A stretch of DNA of 64,000 bases from Semisulcospira habei (GCA_036245525.1 BTPG01000005.1:119614417-119678416); one strand, 5' to 3'; counted from the first letter of the stretch, positions 43,303-53,965 are shown. Notes: generated by a model from the sequence alone, not told the origin. A program made the numbers and translations.

Positions 43303-46300
43303 TGCTGGAACGTCCGAACCATGCTCGACAAAACAGACAGCGGACGCCCTGAACGTCGCTCCGCCCTCATTGCCCATGAATTGCGGAGGTTAAACATCGA
43401 CATCGCCGCGCTCAGCGAAGTACGCCTTCCGGACGAAGGCAGCCTCCAAGAACTTGGTGCTGGGTACACCCTCTACTGGTCAGGCAGGCCTGCATCAGAA
43501 AGACGGCTCTCAGGCGTGGGTTTCATGGTCAAGACATCCATTGCGACTAAGCTGGAAAACCTACCAACGGGCCACTCAGACCGCATCATGTCCATGCGCC
43601 TCCCACTGAGACACCAGCAGCACGTCACCCTTCTCAGTGTGTACTCCCCAACCCTCCTGGCAGAGCCTGCTGAAAAGGACAAGTTTTACACTGACCTGCG
43701 CAGCCTCCTACAGAGTACCCCTGCAGACGACAAAGTCATCATCCTTGGCGACTTCAACGCCAGAGTGGGCCACGACTCTGAAGCCTGGAAAGGAGTCCTC
43801 GGCAAGCATGGCGTGGGGAACTGCAATGACAATGGCCGCCTACTGTTGGAGTTCTGTGCGGAGCAGCAACTGGTCATCACCAACACTACTTTTCAGCAAA
43901 AGGACAGTCGAAAGACCACCTGGATGCATCCTCGCTCCAAACACTGGCACCTTATCGACTATGTCCTAGTGCGTCAGAGGGACCGCAGTGACGTCCTCCT
44001 CACCAGAGTGATGCCCAGCGCAGAGTGCCACACTGACCACCGCCTTGTCCGCTGCAAACTCAGGCTCCACTTCAAGCCAAAACCCAATAAATGGGGGCCC
44101 CCCAAGAAAAAGCTTGATGTTGCCAGCCTTCAGCGTGACGATGTGAAAGCTGCCTTTCAGACAGATTTACAGCGCAGGCTCAAAGACACAGCGGACCCAG
44201 TAGACTCCTCCCCTGAAACACTTTGGGAACAACTGAAAACTGCTATTGCAAAATCCTCTGCAGAAGTCTTGGGTTTCGCCAGAAAGAAGAACAAAGACTG
44301 GTTTGACGAAAACGATGTAGAGATCCAGGAACACCTAGCAAAAAAAAGAGCCGCCCATCAGGCCCACCTAGCCCAGCCTTCCTGCCCTGTGAAGAAGTCT
44401 GCCTTCCGCCTCGTCTGCAGCAGTCTCCAGCGCAAGCTCAGAGATCTCCAGAATGAGTGGTGGACCAGACTTGCACAGAGGACCCAGCTTTGTGCTGACA
44501 ATGGTGACTACAGGGGCTTCTACGAAGCACTGAAAGCAGTGTATGGCCCCAGGCACCTGGTACAAAGTCCCCTGCGAAGCGCGAATGGCCAGGCACTCCT
44601 CACAGATAATACCTCCATCTTGAACCGCTGGTCGGAATACTTTCAGAGCCTCTTCAGCGCTGAGCGCACTGTTCAAGAAGCAGTCGTCCTACAAATCCCA
44701 CACCTCCCAGTAAAGGTTGAATTGGACGAACCGCCCACCGCTGAAGAGACCCTCACAGCCATCCACCAGCTCAAGAGTGGCAAAGCAGCAGGCATTGATG
44801 GAATACCGCCAGAGATCTGGAAACAACACTGCACAACAAGCTCCACGACCTCTTTCTCTGCTGCTGGGAGGAAGGAACACTACCAAAAGATCTCCGTGAT
44901 GCAGTCGTTATCACCCTGTACAAGAACAAAGGCGAGAAGTCTGACTGTTCCAACTATCGGGGAATTACCCTGCTGTCCATTGCTGGGAAAATCCTTGCAA
45001 GGCTGCTCCTGAATCGGCTGGTACCTGCCATCGCTGAAGACCAACTCCCAGAGAGCCAGTGTGGCTTCAGAGCAAACGGGAGCACCACCGATATGGTCTT
45101 TGTGCTGAGACAGCTACAGGAGAAGTGCCGCGAGCAGAACAAAGGGCTGTACGTAACATTTGTCGACCTAACAAAAGCGTTCGACACTGTGAGCAGGCAA
45201 GGCATGTGGCAGATCTTGGAGCGACTTGGCTGTCCCCCAAAGTTCCTCAACATGATTGACCAGCTACACGAGGACCAGCAAGGCCAGGTCAGACTCAACA
45301 ATGACCTCTCAGAACCATTCCCTATTCTCAACGGCGTAAAGCAGGGCTGCGTGCTGACACCGACCCTCTTCGCCATCTTTTTTAGCATGATGTTGAAGCA
45401 GGCCACAGTGGACCTCGATGATGACGATGCAGTGTACATCAGGTATCGTCTCGATGGCAGCCTGTTCAACCTCAGACGACTGCAGGCCCACACGAAAACC
45501 CTAGACCAACTGATTCGTGAGCTGCTTTTTGCTGATGATGCTGCCCTCATTGCACACACAGAGAGAGCCCTGCAGCGCATCACGTCTTGCTTCGCAGATG
45601 CTGCCCAGCTCTTTGGACTCGAGGTCAGTCTGAAAAAGACAGAGGTCCTCCATCAGCCGGCACCCAAGACAGTGTATCGCCCTCCTCACATCACCATTGG
45701 CGAGTCTGAACTAAAGTCAGTGCACCAGTTTACTTACCTTGGCTGCATTATCACGTCGGACGCCAAGCTGGACACGGAGCTTGACAGCAGGCTGGCAAAA
45801 GCGAACAGCGCTTTCGGGCAACTTTTCAAGCGGGTGTGGCACAATCAACAGCTGAAAACAGGCACCAAGATCAGCGTGTACAGAGCTGTGGTCCTCACCA
45901 CCCTGCTGTATGGTTCCGAATCCTGGGCCCTCTACCGCAGCCAACTACGACTCCTCGAACGCTTCCACCAGCGCTGCCTGCGTACCATCCTGGGCATTCA
46001 CTGGAATGACTATGTCACCAACGTCGAGGTCCTAGAACAGGCTGAAACTGTGAGCATCGAGGCTTTGCTGCTGCGGACACAGCTCCGCTGGGCGGGGCAT
46101 GTCTCCAGGATGGAGGATCATCGCCTACCAAATATCACCCTGTTCGGCGAGCTTGCTACTGGACACCGTGACAGAGGGGCACCAAAGAAGAGATACAAAG
46201 ACTGTCTCAAGAAGTCACTTAGTGCCTGCCAAATCGACCACCACCAGTGGTCTTCGCTTGCTGCGGACCGTGACACCTAGCGCTCCACCATTTACAAGGC

Positions 46301-46500
46301 AGCTGTCTCCTTTGAGGACTCTCACAGAGCTAGCCTTAAGGACAAGCGGCTCAGGAGAAAAAACAGAGATGCCGCAGCTCAGAACCCTGGCCATACCTTC
46401 CCCTGCAACCACTGCGGTCGAACCTGCCTGTCTCGGATTGGCCTCCAGACGTCGTGGGCAACTCCTATAAAATCTTCGTTCGCGAAGTCAAGCCAAGAGA
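43303..46500 (+). mobile_element. 5'-truncated LINE inserted in an HP-D hairpin
   Basis: The 3.2-kb copy starts abruptly inside the endonuclease (CWNVRTM) and lies between two copies of ctgacgagca (43293-43302 and 46501-46510). No obvious tail or 3' UTR is visible. The single ORF has endonuclease, RT and a zinc-finger-like end. The clade is uncertain: RTE-like or a neighbouring group. Confidence 0.8.
43304..46500 (+). pseudogene. LINE endonuclease/reverse transcriptase, broken ORF
   Basis: The endonuclease part has LSEVRLPDEG, VYSPT, ILGDFNARVGHD and TDHRLV. It runs in frame to about 44825, where a frameshift follows GIPPEIWKQ. The RT resumes in another frame with SDCSNYRGITLLSIAGKI, FVDLTKAFDTVSR, GVKQGCVLTP and FADD at 45528-45539. 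The post-RT region has FTYLGCIITSD and LYGSESWALY. An in-frame TAG at 46278-46280 replaces what is probably a tryptophan codon (DRDT*RSTIYKAA). A C-x2-C start of a zinc finger (FPCNHCGRTC) follows, but its histidine end is lost. Confidence 0.88.
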
Positions 46501-46572
46501 CTGACGAGCAAAAGAAATGCGACATTTTCTGGAATCCAAAAAAAATGTCGCATTACTTGTGCTCGTCAGTAT
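46501..46572. repeat. Right part of the split HP-D hairpin
   Basis: ctgacgagcaaaagaaatgc through gacattttctggaatcc faces its mate ending tgtgctcgtcagtata. Confidence 0.8.
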
Positions 46573-46965
46573 ATATGTAACGATGATGTATGTGAGGGTA
46601 AACAAACGTGGTGGTGAAGTGTTTCTTAGTTTCGTCAGTTACTTGTAAATTTGTTATTTAATGTGATGAAAACTGAGATAGAAAAAAAAGTTATTTAATG
46701 TGATGTTGAAAACTGAGACAGAAACATTACACAAACATTTTCAATGCATTTTGATAAGTCTACGTTATGTGGGATAAAATTTGCCTTCTTTTTTCAAAAC
46801 ATTTTTTTTTAATTCACAAAACGAACAAACAGATTTGGAAAGAGTACTACTGCTTTTGCATCTGTGCCAGACACACATGTATATTTTGGAACTTATACAG
46901 ATTTCAGTTGCCAAGCTCCGGGGTATACCAGTTCGTTGAGAAAAATAAATTGAGTACAATCCAGC
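46573..46965. other. No gene recognised
   Basis: A 24-bp block (gttatttaatgtgatg and surroundings) is tandemly repeated at about 46650-46725. Otherwise AT-rich. Confidence 0.45.
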
Positions 46966-47032
46966 TGCAGGAGGCATAGATCCTCATGAGCCCCCGCAGT
47001 TGCGGGGGCTCATGAGGATCTATGCCTCTTGC
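46966..47032. mobile_element. HP-A core, near-perfect
   Basis: This 67-bp palindrome has arms gcaggaggcatagatcctca and mate, matching except at the outermost bases. Confidence 0.85.
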
Positions 47033-47269
47033 TAAAAACACTTTGCATCCATTTTCTTTAAACGGATGGAGCTTTTTAGCGTTGAACTAATGAATTTAAA
47101 ATATAAAAAAAAGCAGTTAGCATCCTAAGGTCAGGGAACTGAAGAGGAACAGTTCCCTAAAGGTCTTTTGTCTGTCAGATTTCTTTTGTACCCGTGCGTG
47201 ACTCGTTTCTAAAGAGTAAAACCTACATGCATGGGTTCACATCATTCCCTGTGCCTCGTCTTCTTTTTG
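47033..47269. other. No feature recognised
   Basis: It contains decayed HP-A right-flank similarity (ctttttagcgttgaactaat) and nothing else. Confidence 0.35.
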
Positions 47270-47367
47270 TAACCCTTTGGGTGTCGGCAGCGGGTTTTTT
47301 TTTTTTTTCGCGATGACTCCTCTAGGAATCATCGCGACAAAAACCGCTACCGAAACGTAATGGGTTA
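47270..47367. mobile_element. HP-C element with T-run expansion
   Basis: taaccctttgggtgtcggca then a run of about 14 T in one arm only; the other arm has ccgctaccgaaacg. The centre keeps cgcgatga and tcatcgcg. Confidence 0.75.
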
Positions 47368-47630
47368 GGGAGATGGGGTACAGACTGAAAAAAAAAATTA
47401 CAAAAAAGAACAAATATTTCACCTCATACTGAGCGCAGCAGGTCCGCCTATTTGTCTCTGCTTAGAGTCAGACGCAACTCAACCGAGCATGTCAACGCAT
47501 TTTTATGGCCTAATGAGGCGCTTTTGTTGGCGTTAAACGGGTATATTTTAGGCTGGCTAGGCCCCACGAACAATTCGATTAAACTCCCCTGTCAGGGGCT
47601 CAAGGTGGCAGATGGGAGATGGGGTGATGG

Positions 47631-47762
<132 letters not shown>

Positions 47763-47764
47763 AA

Positions 47765-47870
47765 AGACGAGTAAGTCCATTTTTTGTGAAAAACTAGATT
47801 TTCAATGTAATACAATGAAAATCTTGCTTTTCACAAAAACGGATTTACTGTCTTTTGCGCTCACAGGGCC
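47765..47870. repeat. HP-E hairpin element
   Basis: gtaagtccattttttgtgaa faces acaaaaacggatttactg, with gattttcaatgtaatacaat in the centre. It begins five bases after the GA array. Confidence 0.75.
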
Positions 47871-47988
47871 GAAGGTGGTTTGTTTTGTTTATTTTTACTT
47901 TCCAAAGCACGCCTGTATATTATACCACAAAGAGGCCCTTTTTCTTCTTTTTTGTTTGTTTGTATTTTTGCTTGTTTGTTGTTGTTAG

Positions 47989-48098
47989 TCTGGCACTACC
48001 CTTGAATTATCATAGTCGGTCCATCGCCTGCAACTACATTGTCATTAGGTGATACCTCCAAGATTTGGGAAATGCGGCCCTGTGGTTAAATGGGTGAA
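47989..48098. mobile_element. HP-B right half
   Basis: It starts gtctggcactacccttgaat and follows the family's right flank to cctgtggttaaatgggtg, with decayed TTAA. The left half is absent. Confidence 0.7.
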
Positions 48099-48106
48099 AG
48101 TCGGCT

Positions 48107-48136
48107 GGGACTCATGAGGACTTATGACTCTTGCTG
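48107..48136. repeat. HP-A right half
   Basis: gggactcatgaggacttatg then actcttgctg. It follows the HP-B half element after 8 bp. Confidence 0.6.
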
Positions 48137-48225
48137 TCTCCAGTTTCATCTGTGTTCTTAGAATTCTTGTCTGTAGTACCATGGAGAGCTGTCAAATGAA
48201 GGTAATAATAAGTAAGTGTAGGCCC

Positions 48226-48298
48226 TCGGGCCCCTGACGGCAGCAGTGGGCCCGCGCACGGCCGTGCGCTGGCCCACTGCTGCCGTCGGGGGCCCGAA
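48226..48298. repeat. HP-H hairpin
   Basis: The arms tcgggcccctgacggcagca and mate enclose gtgggcccgcgcac with loop ggcc. The stem is near-perfect and GC-rich. Confidence 0.8.
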
Positions 48299-48317
48299 GA
48301 TGGTTTGCTTCTGGGGA

Positions 48318-48390
48318 GTAAGTTCATTTCCGTGAAAGGTCCGTTTTTTCATTGTATCACATGAATTCACTGTATTTTACCTTCACAGAG
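48318..48390. repeat. Degraded HP-E
   Basis: agtaagttcatttccgtgaa is followed by a shortened right side, cactgtattttaccttcaca. Confidence 0.5.
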
Positions 48391-48527
48391 TCGGGCGGTC
48401 CATCTAAGACGGCGAGTTAAAATCTGACAGGACGGAATGGCTGTCACAGAAATTAATCACGGAATCAAACTGTAACCAAGCAGAATGCTAATTACATGAT
48501 GTGGTCTGAATGTTTTCGACTGTTTGA

Positions 48528-48593
48528 TTAACGTCTTGACTGGTTCTGACGATACCGTTCAGCGGTATCGACAATAGCAGTCAAGAGGTGAAC
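48528..48593. repeat. Short HP-I hairpin
   Basis: TTAACGTCTTGACTGGTTC, then gacgataccgttcagcggta tcg; the mate ends gcagtcaagaggtgaa. It is an internally deleted HP-I. Confidence 0.6.
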
Positions 48594-48639
48594 CACTGCA
48601 CATCTGTCCTCCCCTTTTATTTGGTGTATGTTGTATCAT

Positions 48640-48803
48640 GAAACATGATTACTATAAACATACACCTATATTATTATGATTACTATACACCTATATTATG
48701 ATTACTTTACTGACAAGCTCATGAAACATGATTACTATATACACCTATATTATGATTACTATACACCTATATTATGATTACTATGCACCTAAATTATGAT
48801 TAC
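48640..48803. repeat. About 22-bp tandem repeat
   Basis: atgattactatacacctata recurs about six times with small indels. A larger block with ctcatgaaacatgattacta is interspersed. Confidence 0.8.
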
Positions 48804-48908
48804 TTTACTGACTAGCAAAAGAAATGCGACATTTTTGGAATCAGCGAAAACACTGAAGTGTTTCCGCTGATTCCAAAAAAATGTCGCATTTCTTTCGCTC
48901 GTCAGTAT
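48804..48908. repeat. HP-D hairpin
   Basis: It runs from tactgactagcaaaagaaat to ttcgctcgtcagtata. Both arms carry cagcg/cgctg in place of the family catcg/cgatg. Confidence 0.85.
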
Positions 48909-49060
48909 AGGTAGGCCTATAAAGGAATTAAGTTATTTTCATGCCTGTGACAGATTTCAACAAAGTAAAACACGCGTCTAAGGCTGCATCAGTTAACAAT
49001 GCGCGTTCTTTACGTACATATTCGCTTTATTGAGTTGTCATTGTGTTGTTGCCTAAACCG

Positions 49061-49153
49061 TTAACCCTTTTAGGTTAAGGTAGTGGTTTTAGTAGCGGTG
49101 ATTCCAGCAGGAATCATCGCTACTAAAACCGCTACCTTAACCTAAAAGGTTAA
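49061..49153. mobile_element. HP-C element with strongly mirrored variants
   Basis: The ends are TTAA. The left arm reads ttttaggttaaggtag and the right arm ctaccttaacctaaaa. Both differ from the family tttgggtgtcggtag in the same way, and gtagcg replaces gtcgcg on both sides. Confidence 0.9.
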
Positions 49154-49420
49154 TATATTGTCTTTTTATATTGGTCTTCAAATTTGAACTTTAATTATGA
49201 CACGTAATTTTTTTTTCTTCTAATGCAACAAGCTAAAACTGGCGTCACAAGAATTTGCTCCAACTGCATTTTCTCTTTCCAAATCTGTTATTTTTTATTG
49301 TTTAATTCTGCATTTTCATCTCATAATATTTCACGCTTCAGTGGATCATACGCACGACTCAATCACGCTCAACGCTGGCTATGCGTCCGACCCCTCCACC
49401 ACGCTTCTGCTTTGACAAGC
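49154..49420. other. No feature recognised
   Basis: AT-rich sequence becomes GC-richer towards 49380. Confidence 0.4.
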
Positions 49421-49472
49421 CACGTGACAGGACACGTGACTGCCACGTGACGCTGTCAAGTGGCGCATGCGC
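49421..49472. promoter_or_regulatory. Triple CACGTGAC E-box cluster with NRF1-type site
   Basis: CACGTGAC occurs at 49421-49428, 49433-49440 and 49444-49451, about one helical turn apart. The palindromic GCGCATGCGC, an NRF1 consensus core, follows at 49463-49472. Known families binding such E-boxes include USF, MITF/TFE and MYC/MAX. Promoter function is inferred from density only. Confidence 0.45.
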
Positions 49473-49479
49473 GTGAAAC

Positions 49480-49644
49480 ATGCCCAAATTATACAATCCT
49501 TTTGTGCTTTCGATTGCCTGTCGTCTGCGAGGCGGCGAAATGCCGGGCAGCTCCAGAAATGACCCCGGAAGGAAGCATCAGAAGAAGAAAAAAAAAATCC
49601 GTCCGTCAAACGCAGAATATAAATGGAGCCGTAGTCCTCGGTAG
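49480..49644 (+). CDS. Possible small ORF or first exon, 54 codons
   Basis: The ATG at 49480 lies 8 bp after the NRF1-type site with A at -3. The product starts MPKLYNPFVLSIACRLRGGE and is lysine-rich later (KHQKKKKKIRPSN). I do not recognise it. It could be a first exon, a short peptide or chance; overlapping frames are also open. The only argument for it is its place next to the motif cluster. Confidence 0.2.
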   Translation: MPKLYNPFVLSIACRLRGGEMPGSSRNDPGRKHQKKKKKIRPSNAEYKWSRSPR

Positions 49645-49649
49645 TAACA

Positions 49650-49722
49650 GCTAGAGGCATAGATCCTCATGAGCCTTTGCAGCCTGCAGGCTGCAGAGGC
49701 TAATGAAGATCTGTGCCTCTTA
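49650..49722. mobile_element. HP-A core
   Basis: gctagaggcatagatcctca faces agatctgtgcctctta. The centre gcagcctgcaggctgc is its own perfect palindrome. Confidence 0.75.
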
Positions 49723-49959
49723 AAAGGACGTGTTCAGATTGAACTGGCATCCACAACTGAATTGAATCAGTTCATTTCAGTGTAGTTAGTGTCGGATTTA
49801 GTTAGATCGGTGTTGCTGTTCCAATAGCTACTGTTATTGTGTGTTTGTTGTGTGATGACTTTCTTAAACCACCGAGCTGGCTGGCGGTTTCTTAGCCGTT
49901 GGTCAGTTGGCTGGTTCCTTCATTTACATACTTGTCCTTGTGGTTTGGTTGTTGTGTTG

Positions 49960-50245
49960 TTGTTGTTGCTGTTGCTGGTTTTGTTATTGTTTTGTTGTGT
50001 TGCGTTTTGCTTTCTTTTCTTTCTTTATTTTTTGTCTTCTTTTTTATTTCTTTTTCTTCTTTTTTTTCTTTTTTTTCTTCCCCCTCCCCCCCCCCCCTTT
50101 TTTTTTTTTTTTTTCTTTTTTTTTTTCTATTTCCTTTTTTCCTTTTTTTTTTTTTTTTTTTGGGGGGGGGGATGGGAGGGCGGTAGGAAGTGGGGGGGGG
50201 GTGCTCAATCTTTTGTTTGGGGATTTAAAAAAAATAATAATAAAC
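49960..50245. repeat. Pyrimidine-rich tract with C-, T- and G-runs
   Basis: (GTT)n, T-rich TTTC sequence, a C-run near 50081-50097, long T-runs and a G-run near 50161-50170 follow each other. Hydrophobic open frames here are compositional. Confidence 0.9.
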
Positions 50246-50533
50246 TAGTTATCTGGATTCATTTGCTCCACTGACTGAGAGTTTAATATTAAATGTGTGT
50301 ATAAACGGTATCACATCGTCCATCATCGCTCGTCGTCACAGTTTCATTTCACATCACAGATCAATCTACTGTCATCCAGGAATATTGACCGATCGTGAAT
50401 GATTGAGCTACTACGGTCAATCTATCTCGCACACACAACACTAGTTTTTACAGGCAGCAGGTACTCCGTAATCCATGCACCTTTCACTTACGAAAGCAGC
50501 TGGCTGGCCGTCACGTTAGTTCAGGGTTTAAAA
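50246..50533. other. No feature recognised
   Basis: The sequence is unique-looking. Confidence 0.4.
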
Positions 50534-50625
50534 TTAACCCTTTGGCTGTCGGTAAAGGTTTTTGTCCCGATGATTTCTGCAGGAATCATCGGGACAAAAA
50601 CCGCTACCAACAGCAAAAGGTTTAA
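50534..50625. mobile_element. HP-C element, complete
   Basis: This 92-bp copy has TTAA at both ends. tttttgtcccg is mirrored as cgggacaaaaa, against ttttagtcgcg in the family. Confidence 0.85.
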
Positions 50626-50953
50626 CTTCCACGCCACAAGAGTGATAACGGACTGCCCTAAAGGGCGGGTTATGGTGAACGGGTCTATTACCTGTGGAGC
50701 ACGACATGAACTCTGTTAAATTCAGACGCACTGCTGCTGTATCACTGTACTGTGTCAGTACCTTTCAACACACATGCTAAAGAACTAGCCCGGGTTTTTT
50801 CCCCCCTTAATGCACGCATGTGTAGTCTTAGAAAATCCTTTCTTTATCCAACCCTCCGGCAAACAGCAACGACTCGACTAACTCGGTCTGAGGAACATAA
50901 TGATATTGCGATGTTAAGTAAATGAATGAGGAAGATCTGTATAAACACTGACC
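50626..50953. other. No feature recognised
   Basis: The sequence is unique-looking. Confidence 0.4.
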
Positions 50954-51020
50954 AGCAAGAGGCATAGATTCTCATAAGCCCCTGCATCTTTAGGGGCTGA
51001 TGATAATCTGTTTCTCTTGC
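50954..51020. mobile_element. HP-A core
   Basis: gcaagaggcatagattctca faces tgataatctgtttctcttgc. The stem has several mismatches. Confidence 0.7.
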
Positions 51021-51216
51021 AGATGAATGGGTAGAACCAAGGACTCTTTTATACGGCCTTACCGCGCCTCTCCAACTTGTCAAAGCCATGCCGGGCTAGC
51101 GGGAGACAAATGCCAATTTAATGAGAATCAAACGCGAGGGTTGAATGGAGGAGTAGTTTCCCCTTCACTGTGGAAGGCCAGGCAATCTGTCTCTCAAGAG
51201 AAAACCTATTTTAGTG

Positions 51217-51297
51217 TTAACTCATTTCAGACGTGCCGCATCCGGATACTTGGCATAAAGCCACGTATCCGAATGCTGCACGTCTAGAATGAGGTAA
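51217..51297. mobile_element. HP-G element
   Basis: TTAACTCATTTCAGACGTGC to gcacgtctagaatgaggtaa. The core is cgcatccggatacttggc with an imperfect mate. Confidence 0.75.
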
Positions 51298-51338
51298 CAC
51301 TCAGGTGTCTGGACAATGGATAGAAAGAAATTAAAGTG

Positions 51339-51453
51339 TTAACTCAATCAAGGTGCCTCATATCAACAGCTGCAAAAGTGTCGGTACAGCGTTGCCGCAG
51401 CATCGCAATAATACGACACTTCCGCAACTATTGATGCTCCTTGAATGGGTTAG
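51339..51453. mobile_element. TTAA-ended hairpin of a further family
   Basis: The ends are TTAACTCAATCAAGG and ccttgaatgggttag. Arms with tgcaaaagtgtcg and cgacacttccgca enclose a loop with gttgccgcagcatcgc. No second copy was noticed. Confidence 0.65.
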
Positions 51454-51764
51454 TGAGAAAGAGTCGAGAGAGGGCGCTGGTACTGTGCAAGCGGCATGAC
51501 TAGAGTTGTAATCTTTGACATACTTTTTGGGGGGTAACACCAACAGCAGTAATAAATTTCACACTTACTTTTCATTATCCCGATGGACGTGTGAAAGTAC
51601 ATCTAGTGGCATGCTAAATTTATATTTATTAGGTCTGATTTTTTTGTTCTTGTGGGTACAAACTCATCAGACAAAATTTTTAATTGTATGTAAATGAGCC
51701 TAGCCTGATAAACCTTTACTGTGTTACCTAGCTGGTCCCGGCACACAGACTTAAAGTTATTTAG
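51454..51764. other. No feature recognised
   Basis: No motif was seen. Confidence 0.4.
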
Positions 51765-51782
51765 TTAGTCAGTCAGTCAGTC

Positions 51783-51813
<31 letters not shown>

Positions 51814-51900
51814 AGGGTTTGAAGCCGGGCAGGGGACCAAGGCCATCCCACGGCGGTCAAATATTTAAAATAGGCAGGCACCATTAGTCTAAAAAATTAC
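51765..51900 (-). mobile_element. LINE 3' end, minus orientation, with (AGTT)n
   Basis: A TTAG/CAGT array (51765-51812) is followed by gggtttgaagccgggcaggg and gaccaaggccatcccacggc, homologous to 62540-62590. Confidence 0.6.
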
Positions 51901-52095
51901 ATGTGGCACAATCAGTTGGCATATCGAGATAAGACTGAACGCGCTGCCATACCCCACCCCTTCAAAATGACGCCAAAGTAAAGTGACAGCTATTTTGGCG
52001 TGTTTCTCCCGCCATGCTATCGCATTGGCACGCAACGCCACGCCAAATGTGTCCATCTGTCGTAGGCCTATGTAAAAACAGTTAACCAATTTAAC

Positions 52096-52345
52096 CCTAA
52101 AGCTACGTTTCCATAAAAGCTTTTCCGATACGAATACGATCCGAACCCGATGCTATGATGCAATTTTCCTTCAAAAATTGCGTCATTTTCGTTCGAAGTC
52201 GGATGCGAATTCGTTTTCCGCATCGGGCATATGGAAACACACAAACATGAAAAGGACTTGCACGAACTGTCCTGTTTCGGACCCGCTTCGCGGGATTCGG
52301 AACATGTTCGTATCGGATTCGTGTTTATGGAAGTGTAGCTTTAGG
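52096..52345. mobile_element. 250-bp MITE with long terminal inverted repeats
   Basis: cctaaagctacgtttccata faces tatggaagtgtagctttagg. Inside, cgatacgaatacgatccgaa is loosely mirrored by ttcgtatcgg near the other end. The central part is not palindromic, unlike the HP families. Confidence 0.75.
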
Positions 52346-52397
52346 CCACATGCATTTCCCATATTAGGAGATGTCACCTAAGGCTATGTATATACTA

Positions 52398-52490
52398 GTT
52401 GCAGGTGAAAGATCGATCATGATATTTCAATGGTACTGCCAGATTAGCTTGGCACCGGATGGCTTTGTCCGTCGGGGCCAAATGGGTTAA
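52398..52490. mobile_element. HP-B fragment
   Basis: The left arm atcatgatatttcaatggta through cttggcacc is joined directly to the right end gtcggggccaaatgggttaa. The right hairpin arm is deleted. Confidence 0.65.
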
Positions 52491-53166
52491 CCGGCCCTGG
52501 GAACGGTTGGTCTGGCAGTTAAGCTTCATTCTGAAGCCAATGTTTCCGGCATCGGGTACTTCTGGTGGACTTTGTGAATTATTCACAGACAACAAGTTTC
52601 TTCATGTTTTCTTTAACCTTTGGCTTGACTACTTACCGGCGACAATGATACGTAGAGGCCGGGGAGGGGTGGGGGGTGGGGGGGGGGGAGAGCATAGTTA
52701 CTGACGTGTCTTTAATAGCAGTCCATGGAGTAATGAAATGGCAAACACTTTACTAAGAAAGATATTCACAATTTTGTTCTCTTTGAATGACTCGGGAGAA
52801 GAAAAAGATTCATGTTAAACGTCACAAGCAACAAATCAAGTCTGCGGTCTCTTGTCATGTTGAGAGCGGCCCGCTTTACCGTACCAAGGGAACAAACCCT
52901 TCTTTGAAGATCATTTCATCTCGTGCTGTTACAAACAGGATTGCCTCCCTGAAATCACAACGTGGGTGGTGTTGCTTGCCACCGCGTCTCGCGATGGCGT
53001 TCTAATATTACGCAAGCAGTTAAATACATGATTAAAAATTTTCCCAAAGCAAGGTTATACTGTGTGTACATTCATCTAGCACTCGTAAATCAACAGAAAG
53101 GGAACAACATTAGCAAAAACAATAAAACAAAAGCAAGAACAGTTTCCGGCAGTCTTGCTGGTTGGT
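52491..53166. other. No gene recognised
   Basis: A G-run tract lies at 52660-52690. The rest is unique-looking. The last bases hold the left copy of a LINE target duplication. Confidence 0.4.
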
Positions 53167-53174
53167 AGATTGGT

Positions 53175-53932
53175 AAACTTTCAAGTAGCGCAGGGTCTTA
53201 TGGCATGGAGATCAGTACGGATAAAAGCAAAGTGATGATCAACACCACAAGCGACAGCAGCAGCAACATTCACATGAACGGCCAGAAGCTAGAAGAGGTC
53301 AATAGCTTCAAGTACTTGGGAGCCACCCTGTCCAAAGACGGTAGTTGCATAGCAGAGATCCGTATCAGGATAGGTACAGCAACATCCGCAATGGCCAGGC
53401 TGGACAGGATATGGCGAAGTAACTCCATCAGCTTCACCATCAAGTACAGGCTTTACAAGTCCCTTGTAGTGTCTATTCTACTCTACGGCTGTGAGACTTG
53501 GACACTGCTTGCAGACTCAGAAAAGAAAATCCAGGCCTTTGAGAACAAGTGCCTGAGGAAGTTGCTCCGCATCTCGTACCGCGAGCACAAGACCAACGAA
53601 TATGTACGGAGCATCGTCACTTCCCTGGTGGGCCCACATGAACCCCTTCTGGCAACCGTGAAACTGCGCAAGCTTGCTTGGTTTGGCCACGTGACCCGAC
53701 ACAACACCTTGTCCAAGACTATCCTCCAAGGCACTCTCGAAGGAAGTCGTCGGCGAGGTCGTCAGAGAAAGAGTTGGGTCGCAAACATAAAAGAATGGAC
53801 CGAACTCGAGATGCCAGACTTGCTTGCCACCGCCCAAAATAGAACTCAGTGGAGAGCACTGTCTGTTGCTGCTGCCTTTCAGTCCCCCCAACGCCCAGTT
53901 CGGGCAAGGGACTGATGATGATGATGATGATG
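53175..53932 (+). mobile_element. 5'-truncated RTE-like LINE fragment
   Basis: The fragment is bounded by agattggt at 53167-53174 and 53933-53940. It ends in a (GAT)n tail directly before the right copy. Only the region downstream of the RT catalytic box remains. Confidence 0.8.
53190..53915 (+). pseudogene. RTE-like ORF C-terminal remnant
   Basis: The open frame reads YGMEISTDKSKVM, FKYLGATLSKDGS, LYGCETWTLL, ENKCLRKLLRISY and WFGHVTRHNTLSKTI and stops naturally after FQSPQRPVRARD. No stop or frameshift is present in the remaining part. The RT active site is absent because of 5' truncation. Confidence 0.85.
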
Positions 53933-53965
53933 AGATTGGTGGGTTCTAGGTCTCGGGCCACTTGC

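Noticed and set aside
53483..53891. Minus-strand frames over the RTE fragment
   Set aside because: They are antisense shadows. The plus strand carries recognisable LINE motifs.
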